A stretch of DNA of 26,943 nucleotides, from positions 1 through 26,943 of the forward strand of contig CAMAQI010000010.1 of the NCBI GenBank assembly GCA_945860255.1, written 5' to 3'. Positions 13,110 through 21,635 of the stretch are shown here, piece by piece (positions within the stretch are counted from its first letter, which is position 1; each line of letters opens with the position of its first letter). The position numbers were made by a program, and so were the translations under genes. Source of the stretch: Methylacidiphilum caldifontis. Lineage in GTDB: Bacteria; Verrucomicrobiota; Verrucomicrobiia; Methylacidiphilales; CAMAQI01. The notes beneath the pieces are model-generated. The model did not search any database, was not told the origin of the DNA, and saw only the letters and a program-made list of their open reading frames with translations.

Positions 13110-14207
13110 TCAGTTACTCCATTCCGCTTCCAAGGCTTTCGCTAATTGCTTCCAGGAAAATCGCTCGACGGCTTCACGACGAGAGGCCTCGGAGGCTTGC
13201 TGTAAATCCTCCGGATTCTCTCTCCATCGTTGAATCGCTTTGATGATCGAATCCGGATCGCGAGAGAGCACCTCTTGAAAGGCCGATTGATTTTGAATCA
13301 AACTCTTGAGCCCGACTTGATCGGATAAAATGAGGGGTAACCCGCAAGACATCCCCTGTAAAACCGCTGTCGGACAGGCATCAAAATCCCAACTGGGTTG
13401 AATCATCAGATCGGCCTCTTGCATCGCCTCCCGAAGTCTTTCATTTTCTAAAACCCCCAGAACTTTAAAACGATCGGCCACTCCTGCCGCCTCTGCCTGT
13501 GCGATCAGTTTCTCCCGTTCCGGCCCATCCCCTGCCGCCCACCACTCAATGTCAGGCATTGCCTCCAATACTGGAATCAAGGTGCAAAGCCCCTTCCAGC
13601 CGACCATTCGTCCTGCGGTTAAAATTCGAAAGCGACCCGGATGATCCCCTTTTGATTTTTCGCCGGGCTTAAAAAAATCGCTCTCCACGGCATTCGAAAA
13701 TGTTTTCGGCAAACTGCCGTACCGAGCCTTCGCCAATCGTGCATTCTCATCACTACAAGCGAACTCGGAATCGATCCACTGCTTCCAAAATCGGTCGGTC
13801 GGAAAAAAGTCTTTCCCCTGATAATTCATCACCACCTTAAATCCTAAATGACGCCAGCGAAAGGCGTTGATAAAATCGTACGGTTTAAAAACCACCATCA
13901 AATCCAATTTCGAATCCCGAATCCGAGGGGCAATCGACTGCGCGAAATGAAGCCTCTGAACGAGTTTCCGAAAACGAGAGCCGAGATTCCAAATCTTCGC
14001 GGTTTCCCAATACGGAGCGAGCTCAACCTTCAAATGACTTTTCCGATAGTCTCTCCCCGCTTTCGGTTCCCCGCCAAAAAGAATCACCTCATGCCCAAGT
14101 CCCCTCATCGCCTCCCCTAACTCGAAGGCAAAAACCTCGATCCCTCCGACCTCCGATGATCCAGGGAGATCAAAAGTCGCATTTGGAATAAAAAGTCCTA
14201 TCCTCAT
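13110..14207 (-). CDS. GT4-type (GT-B fold) glycosyltransferase
   Basis: This 365-residue protein has the N-terminal glycine-rich acceptor loop SSEVGGIEVFAFELGEAM (17-34) and a C-terminal nucleotide-sugar domain with FRILTAGRMVGWKGL (about 193-207), AAGDGPEREKL and the donor loop CPTAVLQGMSCGLPLILSD. Such enzymes add sugars to lipopolysaccharide or exopolysaccharide on the cytoplasmic side. The E-x7-E motif of the family is altered to D...Q (DACPTAVLQGM), so a different donor or weak activity is possible. It lies 115 nt downstream of two GT9 genes on the same strand, with an R2-type repeat in between. The acceptor and the sugar are unknown. Confidence 0.88.
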   Translation of the reverse strand: MRIGLFIPNATFDLPGSSEVGGIEVFAFELGEAMRGLGHEVILFGGEPKAGRDYRKSHLKVELAPYWETAKIWNLGSRFRKLVQRLHFAQSIAPRIRDSKLDLMVVFKPYDFINAFRWRHLGFKVVMNYQGKDFFPTDRFWKQWIDSEFACSDENARLAKARYGSLPKTFSNAVESDFFKPGEKSKGDHPGRFRILTAGRMVGWKGLCTLIPVLEAMPDIEWWAAGDGPEREKLIAQAEAAGVADRFKVLGVLENERLREAMQEADLMIQPSWDFDACPTAVLQGMSCGLPLILSDQVGLKSLIQNQSAFQEVLSRDPDSIIKAIQRWRENPEDLQQASEASRREAVERFSWKQLAKALEAEWSN

Positions 14208-14236
14208 AAAATTAATAAATAACCGACTTTAAAAAG

Positions 14237-14323
14237 CATCAATCGGAATGCACGGCACCCTCACCCGCCCTTAAAATAGTTTCATTTCTCTTCAATTTTT
14301 TCTCCCTCTTTCTACCGATTGAT
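14237..14323 (-). repeat. Repeat R2-type element between glycosyltransferase genes
   Basis: The ends CATCAATCGG (14237-14246) and CCGATTGAT (14315-14323) are inverted and identical to those at 18601-18692. The interior agrees only in parts (CGGT..AAAGA, ATGAAAC, a final CATTCCG). Its outer end overlaps the stop codon of the upstream GT9 gene. Confidence 0.65.
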
Positions 14324-15420
14324 CAAGGATAGCGCTTTAAAATATCGTAGGCAGCGAGTCCGACGCTCTCCATATCAATCATCATGATCGGATCGTGAAA
14401 ACGTTTCGTCTGACAAACGACGTGTTTAGTTAAATCGACATGATGAGGGCCACAGGCCTCGGAGGAAGATCCGCGATCTCGGGGGGCAAAAAGAGTCACC
14501 GTCGGACAACCGACGGCAACTGCTAAATGATAAGGGCCCGTATCTCCGGACATAAATAAGGAGGCGCTTTTCAAAAGTCTTGCCAGTTCGGGAAGAGAAA
14601 GCTGCCCCGCCAGATTAGTGCCGTCACTTCCTAATTGATGCTTCAATTCCGAGGCTAACTCAATTTCCTCTCGGCTTCCTGTAATGATGCATTCGATACT
14701 GAACTCTGATTTCAAGGCCTTAATAATTCTCGACCAATTTTCCAACGGCCATCGTTTTTTCGGCCGGGAGGCCCCGGGATGTACCACCAAATAACGAGGG
14801 GCAAAAGTCGGAAGCTTCACCTCTAAATCCGAATGCTCATAAATTAATTGATGAGTCGAAATTGGAATCTCTAACGTCTCCATCATCGCAAGATTGTTAT
14901 CGATCGCATGTTCGGTCGCATAATTGGAGGAATCCGGAGTGAGCATTTGATGTTGATTCGCAAACCAATTCGCCCAAGAGCTCCATCGATTCCGATAGCG
15001 CAAAAAACCTCTTAATCCACACCACCAAAGCCACGGGATCAAATCCGGTTCGGTCGAATTCGCCACGAAGGCAATTTTATAACCTTGGCTTTCTAATTGC
15101 GCTTGAAGCTTTCGAAATCCCCGATACTTCCCTTTCACCCCAAAGACTTTGCCAATCCACGGGACTCCCTGATAAAGAGCGGTGTAAGAATCTCGAACAA
15201 GAAATCCGACTCGATCAGCCCCTAATTCATCAGAAAGGCTTTTTAAAAGGGGGGTACAAAGAACCGAATCTCCCAAGGCGGTATTCGCAACCACTAAAAT
15301 CTTCTCCCCCTTTTGAACCGACTCCTTACATTTTGCGAGATCCCACGGTTTAATCCATCCCACTCCGCGAAGGAGGTTATGGTAGACCATCCATCCAGGA
15401 TCAAGACCGGGAAAGTTCAT
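14323..15420 (-). CDS. GT9-family heptosyltransferase-like glycosyltransferase
   Basis: This 365-residue protein has the GT9 (WaaC/WaaF-like) layout: ILVVANTALGDSVLCTPLLKSL (41-62) in the N-terminal domain, VVHPGASRPKKRWPLENW in the donor domain and SGDTGPYHLAVAVGCPTVTLF, the conserved D-T-G-x-x-H-L-A motif. Family members transfer heptose or similar sugars to the LPS inner core. Its ATG overlaps the upstream gene's stop (ATGA) with AAGGAG 8 nt ahead, so it is co-translated with the other GT9. Its stop lies in an R2-type repeat end. Confidence 0.92.
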   Translation of the reverse strand: MNFPGLDPGWMVYHNLLRGVGWIKPWDLAKCKESVQKGEKILVVANTALGDSVLCTPLLKSLSDELGADRVGFLVRDSYTALYQGVPWIGKVFGVKGKYRGFRKLQAQLESQGYKIAFVANSTEPDLIPWLWWCGLRGFLRYRNRWSSWANWFANQHQMLTPDSSNYATEHAIDNNLAMMETLEIPISTHQLIYEHSDLEVKLPTFAPRYLVVHPGASRPKKRWPLENWSRIIKALKSEFSIECIITGSREEIELASELKHQLGSDGTNLAGQLSLPELARLLKSASLFMSGDTGPYHLAVAVGCPTVTLFAPRDRGSSSEACGPHHVDLTKHVVCQTKRFHDPIMMIDMESVGLAAYDILKRYP

Positions 15421-16673
15421 AGTCCGAGCTCCTTTAATTTTTCGATCACCTGTTCCGGAGTAATTTGATTCATAGAGACATCGGAAGGCTTAGCGTAATC
15501 CACGGGACGTTTCAACTCAATCACACGATGTCGCTCTCCATACCCATACGGTCCTACTCGGCTTGCCGGATTATTACAATGAATCAACGCGACCACTCGA
15601 GCCCCCACGGCAAAGGAAAGATGCATCATTCCTGTATCGGTCGAGACCACCGCGCGAGAACTTTTTAAGAGCCAGGCCGACTGGGTAAGCGTCGTCTTTC
15701 CGACAAAATCAAAATAGGAAACGGCGCTCCCCTTCAACAGAGTGGCTAACCGCTCCGATCGATCCCGATGATCTTTTCCACCTAAAACAATCAGATCGAT
15801 CGGTTGATCACGAAAATGCTCGATCACCTTCGCATAATTCTCGATCGGCCAATCCCGCCAGTGAGCCCGTCGTCCCCCTCCCACCTGTAAAACACATCTC
15901 GCCTTTTCGCTTAGTCCCTCTCTTCGAAAAAATTGCTCAGACTCCTCACACTCCTTTGGGCTCAACTCAAAAACGAGTTGCGGAGAGGAGACCCGCCCCC
16001 CCACGGCTTCCGCAATCCTCAATGTTTGCTCCACGCCATGAGTCTGATCCCAATCCGGTTGCAAGACGGTATGCCCACAATAGGCTTGAAGCTGGGTCAT
16101 CTGAGGAACACTCCAGGTCGCTCCCGGATTTAAAAGAAAACTGAGACAACGCGGCTCCGGATCATTCCCTCGCAAATGCAAGATCGCATCCCACGGGCCG
16201 GCGGCCTTCAACTCCCGATAAAGTCGAATAAAGGCCGGAACTCCTTTGGAGTAGTAAAAAATCTTCGAAACATAGGGATTATGTTCTAATAGAGATTTCC
16301 GACGCCGATGACAGACGGCCCCTAATTCGATCCCTGGATAACTCTCCCTTAATGCCTTAAAAACAACCGAATCGGTCAAGGTATCCCCAATCCCTGCGGC
16401 ACTAAAAAGCAACACACGACTCTTCGAACTCAATTCGACCGACTTGACTCTCCATGTTCGAGAGGCCTCAGCGATCTTTAAAAAAGTACGGAAAAGGGCG
16501 TGATAAAGAGCGTTATAGTTCAAATTCCCCTGATTCACGAAGCGAATCTTATCCATCCGCTTCAGAGAACCAAGTTTTTTTTCCCTTTTCATCAGAAAAC
16601 GATCCCTTAAGATCTTCTTAAGATTGCGGCTTACCCCGCCCTCTACCAGATAAGGTCCCTTCATGAGCTTCAT
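15417..16673 (-). CDS. GT9-family glycosyltransferase
   Basis: This is a second GT9 enzyme, up to 418 residues. It has VLLFSAAGIGDTLTDSVVFKAL (87-108), VLQVGGGRRAHWRDWPIENY and STDTGMMHLSFAVGARVVAL, the same family motifs as its neighbour. The first ~85 residues are basic and precede the fold. The frame opens at ATG 16673, which would overlap the divergent pta start by 11 bp. ATG 16592 has AAGGGA about 11 nt ahead and is an attractive alternative start. It is the first gene of a GT9-GT9-GT4 series, probably acting on lipopolysaccharide or another surface glycan. Confidence 0.9.
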   Translation of the reverse strand: MKLMKGPYLVEGGVSRNLKKILRDRFLMKREKKLGSLKRMDKIRFVNQGNLNYNALYHALFRTFLKIAEASRTWRVKSVELSSKSRVLLFSAAGIGDTLTDSVVFKALRESYPGIELGAVCHRRRKSLLEHNPYVSKIFYYSKGVPAFIRLYRELKAAGPWDAILHLRGNDPEPRCLSFLLNPGATWSVPQMTQLQAYCGHTVLQPDWDQTHGVEQTLRIAEAVGGRVSSPQLVFELSPKECEESEQFFRREGLSEKARCVLQVGGGRRAHWRDWPIENYAKVIEHFRDQPIDLIVLGGKDHRDRSERLATLLKGSAVSYFDFVGKTTLTQSAWLLKSSRAVVSTDTGMMHLSFAVGARVVALIHCNNPASRVGPYGYGERHRVIELKRPVDYAKPSDVSMNQITPEQVIEKLKELGL

Positions 16674-17718
16674 TGATCAACTGTACACAAAACTCCAACG
16701 CCATCCGAAACGAATTGTATTTCCCGACGGTGCCGATGAACGCGTCCAAACGGCGGCATTTCAGTATGCCTCCAAAGAGTTGGGCATTCCGATCCTCCTC
16801 GGCAACAAAGAGGAAATTAAAGCGCTCCTCAAAAGCCGAAATCTCTCCTCGGAATTTATCAAAGTCATCGAACCGAAAAAGGCCGACGACTTTCAACTCT
16901 TTGTTTCCCATCTCGAAAAAATGAATCGCTATCGCGGAATCGCCAATAGCGAAGGGGAATCGATCATTTCAAATCCGAACTACTTTGCGACGATGATGGT
17001 TCAACATGGTCAAGCCGATGGCCTCGTCGGCGGAGCGAATATTGGGGCAGGAAGCCTTTTACGCCCTCTTTTCCAAATCATCAAACCGCTTCCTGGAATC
17101 AAAACGATCTCCAGTTGCAACGTTCTCCAGGTCCCCGATTGTGAATACGGTCATCACGGCCTCTTCGTTCTTGGCGATTGCTCGATTATTCCCCATCCCT
17201 CCGTTGATCAACTCTGTAGTATCGCCGTTGAATCAGCAAAATTTTTCCGACAAATCACCGGGGAAACCCCTCGCGTTGCGATGCTCTCCTATTCCACCAA
17301 GGGGAATGCGCCAACGCAAGATGCAGAGAAAATCATCGCAGCCACGGCTCTCGCCAAACGTGCCTTCTCCGAACAAAATATCCAGGCCTCGATCGATGGG
17401 GAACTCCAAGCCGATGTCGCGCTTGTGGAATCGATCGCTTCCACCAAGGCCCCAGGAAGTCTCGTCGCTGGAAAGGCCAATGTGCTCATCTTTCCAGATC
17501 TCAACTCGGGCAGTATCTCCTGTCGCCTCCTCCAACGTCTCGCAAAGGCCGATGCCTACGGCCAAATTCTTCTCGGATTAGAAAAGCCGTCCGGGGATGT
17601 CTCACGGGGCGCCAGTTCCGCTGAAATTCTTGGGGTCGCCACGATGGTTGCCATTCAGGCGATTAACTACCGCAACCTCTACCCTGAATCGGGAGCCTAC
17701 TCGACTCCTCAAGCATAA
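16663..17718 (+). CDS. pta: Phosphate acetyltransferase
   Basis: This 351-residue protein is the short, single-domain phosphotransacetylase form. Conserved stretches are RIVFPDGADERV (17-28), MLSYSTKGNAPTQDAEKI, IDGELQADVAL, ANVLIFPDLNSGSI and GLEKPSGDVSRGASSAEI. It interconverts acetyl-CoA and acetyl phosphate in acetate metabolism. No acetate kinase gene is beside it. AAGG lies about 8 nt ahead of the ATG. The start is back to back with the GT9 gene, so the two share a very short divergent promoter region. A membrane protein gene follows 22 nt downstream. Confidence 0.95.
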   Translation: MSFIDQLYTKLQRHPKRIVFPDGADERVQTAAFQYASKELGIPILLGNKEEIKALLKSRNLSSEFIKVIEPKKADDFQLFVSHLEKMNRYRGIANSEGESIISNPNYFATMMVQHGQADGLVGGANIGAGSLLRPLFQIIKPLPGIKTISSCNVLQVPDCEYGHHGLFVLGDCSIIPHPSVDQLCSIAVESAKFFRQITGETPRVAMLSYSTKGNAPTQDAEKIIAATALAKRAFSEQNIQASIDGELQADVALVESIASTKAPGSLVAGKANVLIFPDLNSGSISCRLLQRLAKADAYGQILLGLEKPSGDVSRGASSAEILGVATMVAIQAINYRNLYPESGAYSTPQA

Positions 17719-17740
17719 AACGATCCATCAAGAGTTCATC

Positions 17741-18598
17741 ATGAATACTTTAGACCTTTTCTGGATCGATCGCTCCGTCGAAATCTTTGTCTTTGTTATT
17801 CTGATGTTTATCGCCTTTCAGAAAAAGCGACCGCTCTTTTTAGTGGTGATGCTCTTTCTGAACACGCTCCCAGATCTCTGGCTAATCCCTTCATCGACCC
17901 GTGTCCATTGGATTAACCCCCCAGAAACCGCTCCTTCCGCCTCGATGAACTGGTTGAGTCAGCTCCATGATCACCCCCCTCAATCGGCTGTCATGACAGC
18001 GCTTCATCCGTTGATCCAAAAGCTACTTCCGGAGAACCCTCCTTTCGCTCAAAGCCGTGCCCATACGGCCTTTAATCAGACCGCTTTTTATATTCGAATT
18101 TTTTTCCTCCTGTTGATCCTCTCGCTCTTTCTGATTGATCACGTCCACGGTGTCGCCGGACTCGGCGCCTTTCTTTTTCCGACTTTTTATTTCCTTCAAC
18201 GAATCTTTCAAGGGATCGATCTCCTCGTTCCCTTTCAATTCGAACGCCAATTTATTCTGTTTCGTGAAGCTCCGGTGGACTATCTCATCGCCATTCCCTC
18301 TAATCCAACTGGACTATGGATGCTCATCATCGCCCTTGTGATGATTGCCGTGGGCAGCCTCATCGCCTACTACTTCACGCGACGTCAATCCCGTGCTTAT
18401 AATATTCTCGTTCCGAATCCTGAAAACTATCAAGTCATGCTTCAAGGAGTTCGACACGACTATTACTACACTCGGGAAGGGGTCTTCATCGAAACGATTC
18501 TCTTTCCGTTCGAACAAGCCACCTCCAATCAAGCAAACCGTAAGGAACTTCATTTCTCGTCAGGGACTGTTCTCCATTTTGTAAAACGAGAGGAGTAA
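17741..18598 (+). CDS. Membrane protein of unknown function
   Basis: This 285-residue protein has about five hydrophobic segments: near 13-28 (EIFVFVILMFIAF), 31-47, 108-126 (FYIRIFFLLLILSLFLI), 131-150 and 193-215 (GLWMLIIALVMIAVGSLIAYYF). A ~60-residue loop lies between segments 2 and 3, and a ~65-residue soluble C-terminal domain follows (NPENYQVMLQGVRHDYYYTREG, then a FSSGTVLHFVKREE end). I recognise no family. I chose the ATG at 17741 because earlier in-frame starts lie inside pta and CAAGAG precedes this one. The 22 nt gap suggests co-transcription with pta. An R2 repeat begins 3 nt after the stop. Confidence 0.8.
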   Translation: MNTLDLFWIDRSVEIFVFVILMFIAFQKKRPLFLVVMLFLNTLPDLWLIPSSTRVHWINPPETAPSASMNWLSQLHDHPPQSAVMTALHPLIQKLLPENPPFAQSRAHTAFNQTAFYIRIFFLLLILSLFLIDHVHGVAGLGAFLFPTFYFLQRIFQGIDLLVPFQFERQFILFREAPVDYLIAIPSNPTGLWMLIIALVMIAVGSLIAYYFTRRQSRAYNILVPNPENYQVMLQGVRHDYYYTREGVFIETILFPFEQATSNQANRKELHFSSGTVLHFVKREE

Positions 18599-18600
18599 CT

Positions 18601-18692
18601 TTCATCAATCGGTCAAAGACCGAAACCAAGGATATCTCCTCAATGAAACCTTCTCTGCCCCGTCCCAGTCGCATTGAATTCCGATTGATGAA
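18601..18692 (+). repeat. Repeat R2, reference copy
   Basis: Perfect 12 bp arms TTCATCAATCGG / CCGATTGATGAA enclose a small hairpin CGGTC-AAA-GACCG and an inner pair TCAATG / CATTGA. Compared with 11042-11134, the arm change ATAAATCGG to ATCAATCGG is matched on the other side (CCGATTTAT to CCGATTGAT), so the pairing is preserved. Confidence 0.88.
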
Positions 18693-18788
18693 TATTAAAA
18701 ATACAATTTCATTTGTTTCTCTGTTTCAGGCTTTGCCCCGATTTTGTACCGGGGCTCGCATCGTTCCAACTGCTTTTTCTAGATTTAT

Positions 18789-19859
18789 ATGATTGATCTG
18801 CTTTTGCTTCCCAAAGAGCTCTTCTCGATCCCCTCCGTCTCTCTCCATGAAAAGCGCATGCTCCTGGCCGTCGAACAACTCTTAAGTCGACTTTCTTCCG
18901 TTCAACTCCATCGAGATCGCTGGGGCAATCTCATCGCCCGCTATCGCTTCCAACCGAAGGGTCTCCAGCCGCTCTGTTTCATCGGTCATCTCGATCATCC
19001 AGGGGTCGTTGTTGAAAAAGGACGCCTCCTCCTCCGTGGCGGCGTTCAAGAGGAGTGGCTGAAAAAGGCGACGATCCGTTTTTGCACTCAAGAAGGGATC
19101 TATCTTCCCGGAAAATCACAGGTTCAATCGATTCGGAAACAGGAGTCGGAAACAGAGCTCCTCGTCGATCGACTCCCCCCTGAGGCGGCTTTCGGAGTTT
19201 GGGATCTCTGTGAGTTTCAAGAAAATGCGACGACGATCACCGGACGCGCCTGCGACGATCTCGTCGCCGTCGTTTCGATGGTCTCCTTACTCCAATATTT
19301 GGACCGGAACCGAATCCCCGCAGATGTGGAATGTTGGTTTACCCGCGCCGAAGAGGTCGGATTCTGGGGGACCTTTGGGCGATTAAACGAGACTAAGCCG
19401 AATAGCGATCGAATCTATATCTCCATTGAAGCCAGCCAGGCTAAAGGCTTTGCTGCGTGGGGAGGAGGAATGGTCATTCGAGTCGGCGACCGACTCTCGG
19501 TGTTCGATTCCGATGTGACCCGCTGGCTTACGGATCATGCGAGCCATTTGAAGAAAGAGTCGCCCGAATTTCATTTTCAACGTCTTCTCATGGGAGGCGG
19601 AACCTGTGAAGCAACGGCAATCCAGGAGGCCGGTTTGCGAACGGGAGCGATTTGCCTTCCCCTCAAAAACTATCATAATCACGGCCCCAGCCAACGGCTC
19701 GCCCCGGAGAAAGTCTCCCGTCAAGATTGGCACTCCCTGCTTCAATTAATCCTCCGAATCAGCACGGTTCGGCCGACGGTCGCTCAAGTCAAAACCAACT
19801 TTCAAAAAATCTTAAACGAGCGAAAAAAGGCGGCCTTTAAAAACCTCCGCGCGCTTTAA
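18789..19859 (+). CDS. M42-family metallo-aminopeptidase
   Basis: This 356-residue protein resembles M42 (glutamyl aminopeptidase/endoglucanase M) di-metal peptidases. Candidate metal and catalytic residues are H67 and D69 (FIGHLDHPG), the Asp pair D156-D157 (GRACDDL, bridging metal), E188-E189 (TRAEEVGFWG), E214 (SIEAS) and H296/H298 (KNYHNHG). It would trim N-terminal residues from peptides in the cytoplasm. The position of E214 is usually Asp in the family. No Shine-Dalgarno is seen ahead of the ATG. Its leader holds R3-tail sequence (GTTCCAACTGCTTTTTCTAG) and a GCCCCG / CGGGGC hairpin. It stands alone between repeats. Confidence 0.87.
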   Translation: MIDLLLLPKELFSIPSVSLHEKRMLLAVEQLLSRLSSVQLHRDRWGNLIARYRFQPKGLQPLCFIGHLDHPGVVVEKGRLLLRGGVQEEWLKKATIRFCTQEGIYLPGKSQVQSIRKQESETELLVDRLPPEAAFGVWDLCEFQENATTITGRACDDLVAVVSMVSLLQYLDRNRIPADVECWFTRAEEVGFWGTFGRLNETKPNSDRIYISIEASQAKGFAAWGGGMVIRVGDRLSVFDSDVTRWLTDHASHLKKESPEFHFQRLLMGGGTCEATAIQEAGLRTGAICLPLKNYHNHGPSQRLAPEKVSRQDWHSLLQLILRISTVRPTVAQVKTNFQKILNERKKAAFKNLRAL

Positions 19860-20087
19860 CCCCAAAAACCGGACCAAATCGAAGATTTGTACGAGGGAAC
19901 AAATAACACAGATATCACGGAGTGAGGTGGTTATGAAAATAGAGTTTCTTTTTTTAGGATTATTGGCGTTTTTTGTTTTTTCTTGGCGGTTAATATTGTA
20001 TTTTCTATTAAGTTGACGCCTATGGGCTCGCACGGTTTATGTTAAATCTCTCCTTGCCTCGATATCTCTCCGTTGCTATCAAAAGCC
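19860..20087. repeat. Gene-free spacer with R3 and R4 remnants
   Basis: 19899-19965 is a diverged R3 head (AACACAGATATCACGG, then GGTTATGAAAATAGAG). 20008-20024 is an R4 motif, TTAAGTTGACGCCTATG, preceded by CTTGGCGGTTAATATTGTAT as at 353-371. I see no clear promoter for the following gene. Confidence 0.6.
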
Positions 20088-21635
20088 ATGCGCTTGATCT
20101 ATCTGTCCACCTTATTCCTCACAGGAAGTGCGATGCTTTCTGCGGATAATCTACAGAAAGCCCGGTTTACCGAGGTCATTCGCGATGTTCGCGTCTCCAA
20201 GGCAAACGCCACCGAAATGCGGGAAGCGAAGGTCAATGACAACTTTGAGGTCCCCGAGGTCATACGTACCGGGATGAATTCACGAGCGGAGCTTGAGGCT
20301 CCTGATAAAACCATTGCACGGATCGGCGCCAATACCGTCTTCTCCTTTGAAGCCGCCAAACGGACGATGAATCTCCAAAGCGGCAGCGTTTTGTTTCACG
20401 CCCCCAAAGGAATGGGCGGCGGAATCATTAAAACAGCCGCCGCCACCGCTGCGGTCACGGGCACAACGATCATGGTCGGAGCGACCTCCAATGGCGGTTT
20501 TAAATTAATGGTGATGGAGGGAAGCAGTCGAGTAACGCTCCCCAGCGGGAGCAACAAAGTCCTCAAAGAGGGTCAGATGACCTTTATCATGCCCGGGCGT
20601 GATACGCTTGGCCCCACGTTAGAATTTGATCTTCAACGAACCGTTCAAGGATCTGATCTTGTTAACGGATTTGATAAAGAGGTCTCTTCCAAAACAAAAA
20701 TTGATAAAGCCATCGGCGACCAGCAACAAGAGATTAAATCAGGAAAAGTAAGCTCTACTGAAACGGAACTCGTCGATGCAGTTAACAATAACGAGATTGT
20801 CGTCATCGATTTAAGTAAAAATCAAGAACTTGCCAACCCTGTAACAAACACAAACTCTTTTCCTCTTCTTTCCTCCTTTTTAGACTCACAAATAGGAGCG
20901 GATCTCTCATTTGATACCTTGGATCTTTCTGGTAAAAATGTTTTTCTTTCTTCGATTCCTGCACAGGGAACTTACAAGGGATTCGGAATTAATGCCGCTG
21001 CCAATTACGCGGCCGTTGGCGGAAAAAACATTACTTTTACATTAACAAATTATGATTTTTCAAGATTTGGGACTTTGTCCGATTTCGGAATTTTTGCTAA
21101 TGGAACAATCACCTTTCCCTTTGGTCCCACCACTTTCTCCAATATAGGAAATTCTATCCATTTTATCAATGTCGGGGGGGCCATTACCTTTACTCAAGGG
21201 GCGACCCTGAACTTCTCTGCAAGCAACGTAAGCTTCGAATCTTTAGGCGATATTACTCACACATCCACTGGAAACGCATTAACGATTCAAAAAGTAGCCG
21301 GAGATTTAACTCGGTTAGTCATGGAATCGAAAACCGGAAAAATTGATCTAGCCTATCCGATTTTTAATTCGGCCGTCACGGAACTACGTGCCGACACGGT
21401 GAATCTCAGTCATTTAAATATGGCCAACTACACAGGAACGAAATCTCTTAATGTTTATACCAAAACTGGAAATTGGTATTATATCGGTACAGGGGGGGTA
21501 CTGCCCAATAATTCAGGCAGCTTAAACATCTATGGCGATAATGGTCAGAATGGTCCAACAAATGGAGGTCCTGGAACTCAAGTCAACGACGGAACAACGA
21601 CCTATAACATCAATAGTTACATAAACGGGCCGTGA
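20088..21635 (+). CDS. Exported FecR-domain protein with a beta-rich C-terminal region
   Basis: This 515-residue protein has a signal peptide (MRLIYLSTLFLTGSAMLSA). A FecR-type domain follows (about 25-180): RTGMNSRAELEAPDKTIARIGANTVF, then LQSGSVLFHAPKG, TAAVTGTTIMV and MVMEGSSRVTLPSG. After a charged linker, residues ~250-515 are Asn/Thr/Gly/Phe-rich with repeating short strands (ITFTLTNY, GTITFPFG, GAITFTQGATLNFSASNVSFES), suggesting a beta-solenoid surface or periplasmic domain. No sigma/anti-sigma partner is near, so a FecR signalling role is not supported. TTG at 20073 is an alternative start. The stop overlaps the GTG start of the next gene (GTGA), so the two are coupled. Confidence 0.87.
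   Translation: MRLIYLSTLFLTGSAMLSADNLQKARFTEVIRDVRVSKANATEMREAKVNDNFEVPEVIRTGMNSRAELEAPDKTIARIGANTVFSFEAAKRTMNLQSGSVLFHAPKGMGGGIIKTAAATAAVTGTTIMVGATSNGGFKLMVMEGSSRVTLPSGSNKVLKEGQMTFIMPGRDTLGPTLEFDLQRTVQGSDLVNGFDKEVSSKTKIDKAIGDQQQEIKSGKVSSTETELVDAVNNNEIVVIDLSKNQELANPVTNTNSFPLLSSFLDSQIGADLSFDTLDLSGKNVFLSSIPAQGTYKGFGINAAANYAAVGGKNITFTLTNYDFSRFGTLSDFGIFANGTITFPFGPTTFSNIGNSIHFINVGGAITFTQGATLNFSASNVSFESLGDITHTSTGNALTIQKVAGDLTRLVMESKTGKIDLAYPIFNSAVTELRADTVNLSHLNMANYTGTKSLNVYTKTGNWYYIGTGGVLPNNSGSLNIYGDNGQNGPTNGGPGTQVNDGTTTYNINSYINGP

Noticed and set aside
15967..16149. Open frames on both strands within the GT9 gene
   Set aside because: Shadows of the GT9 frame, whose motifs are continuous through this stretch.
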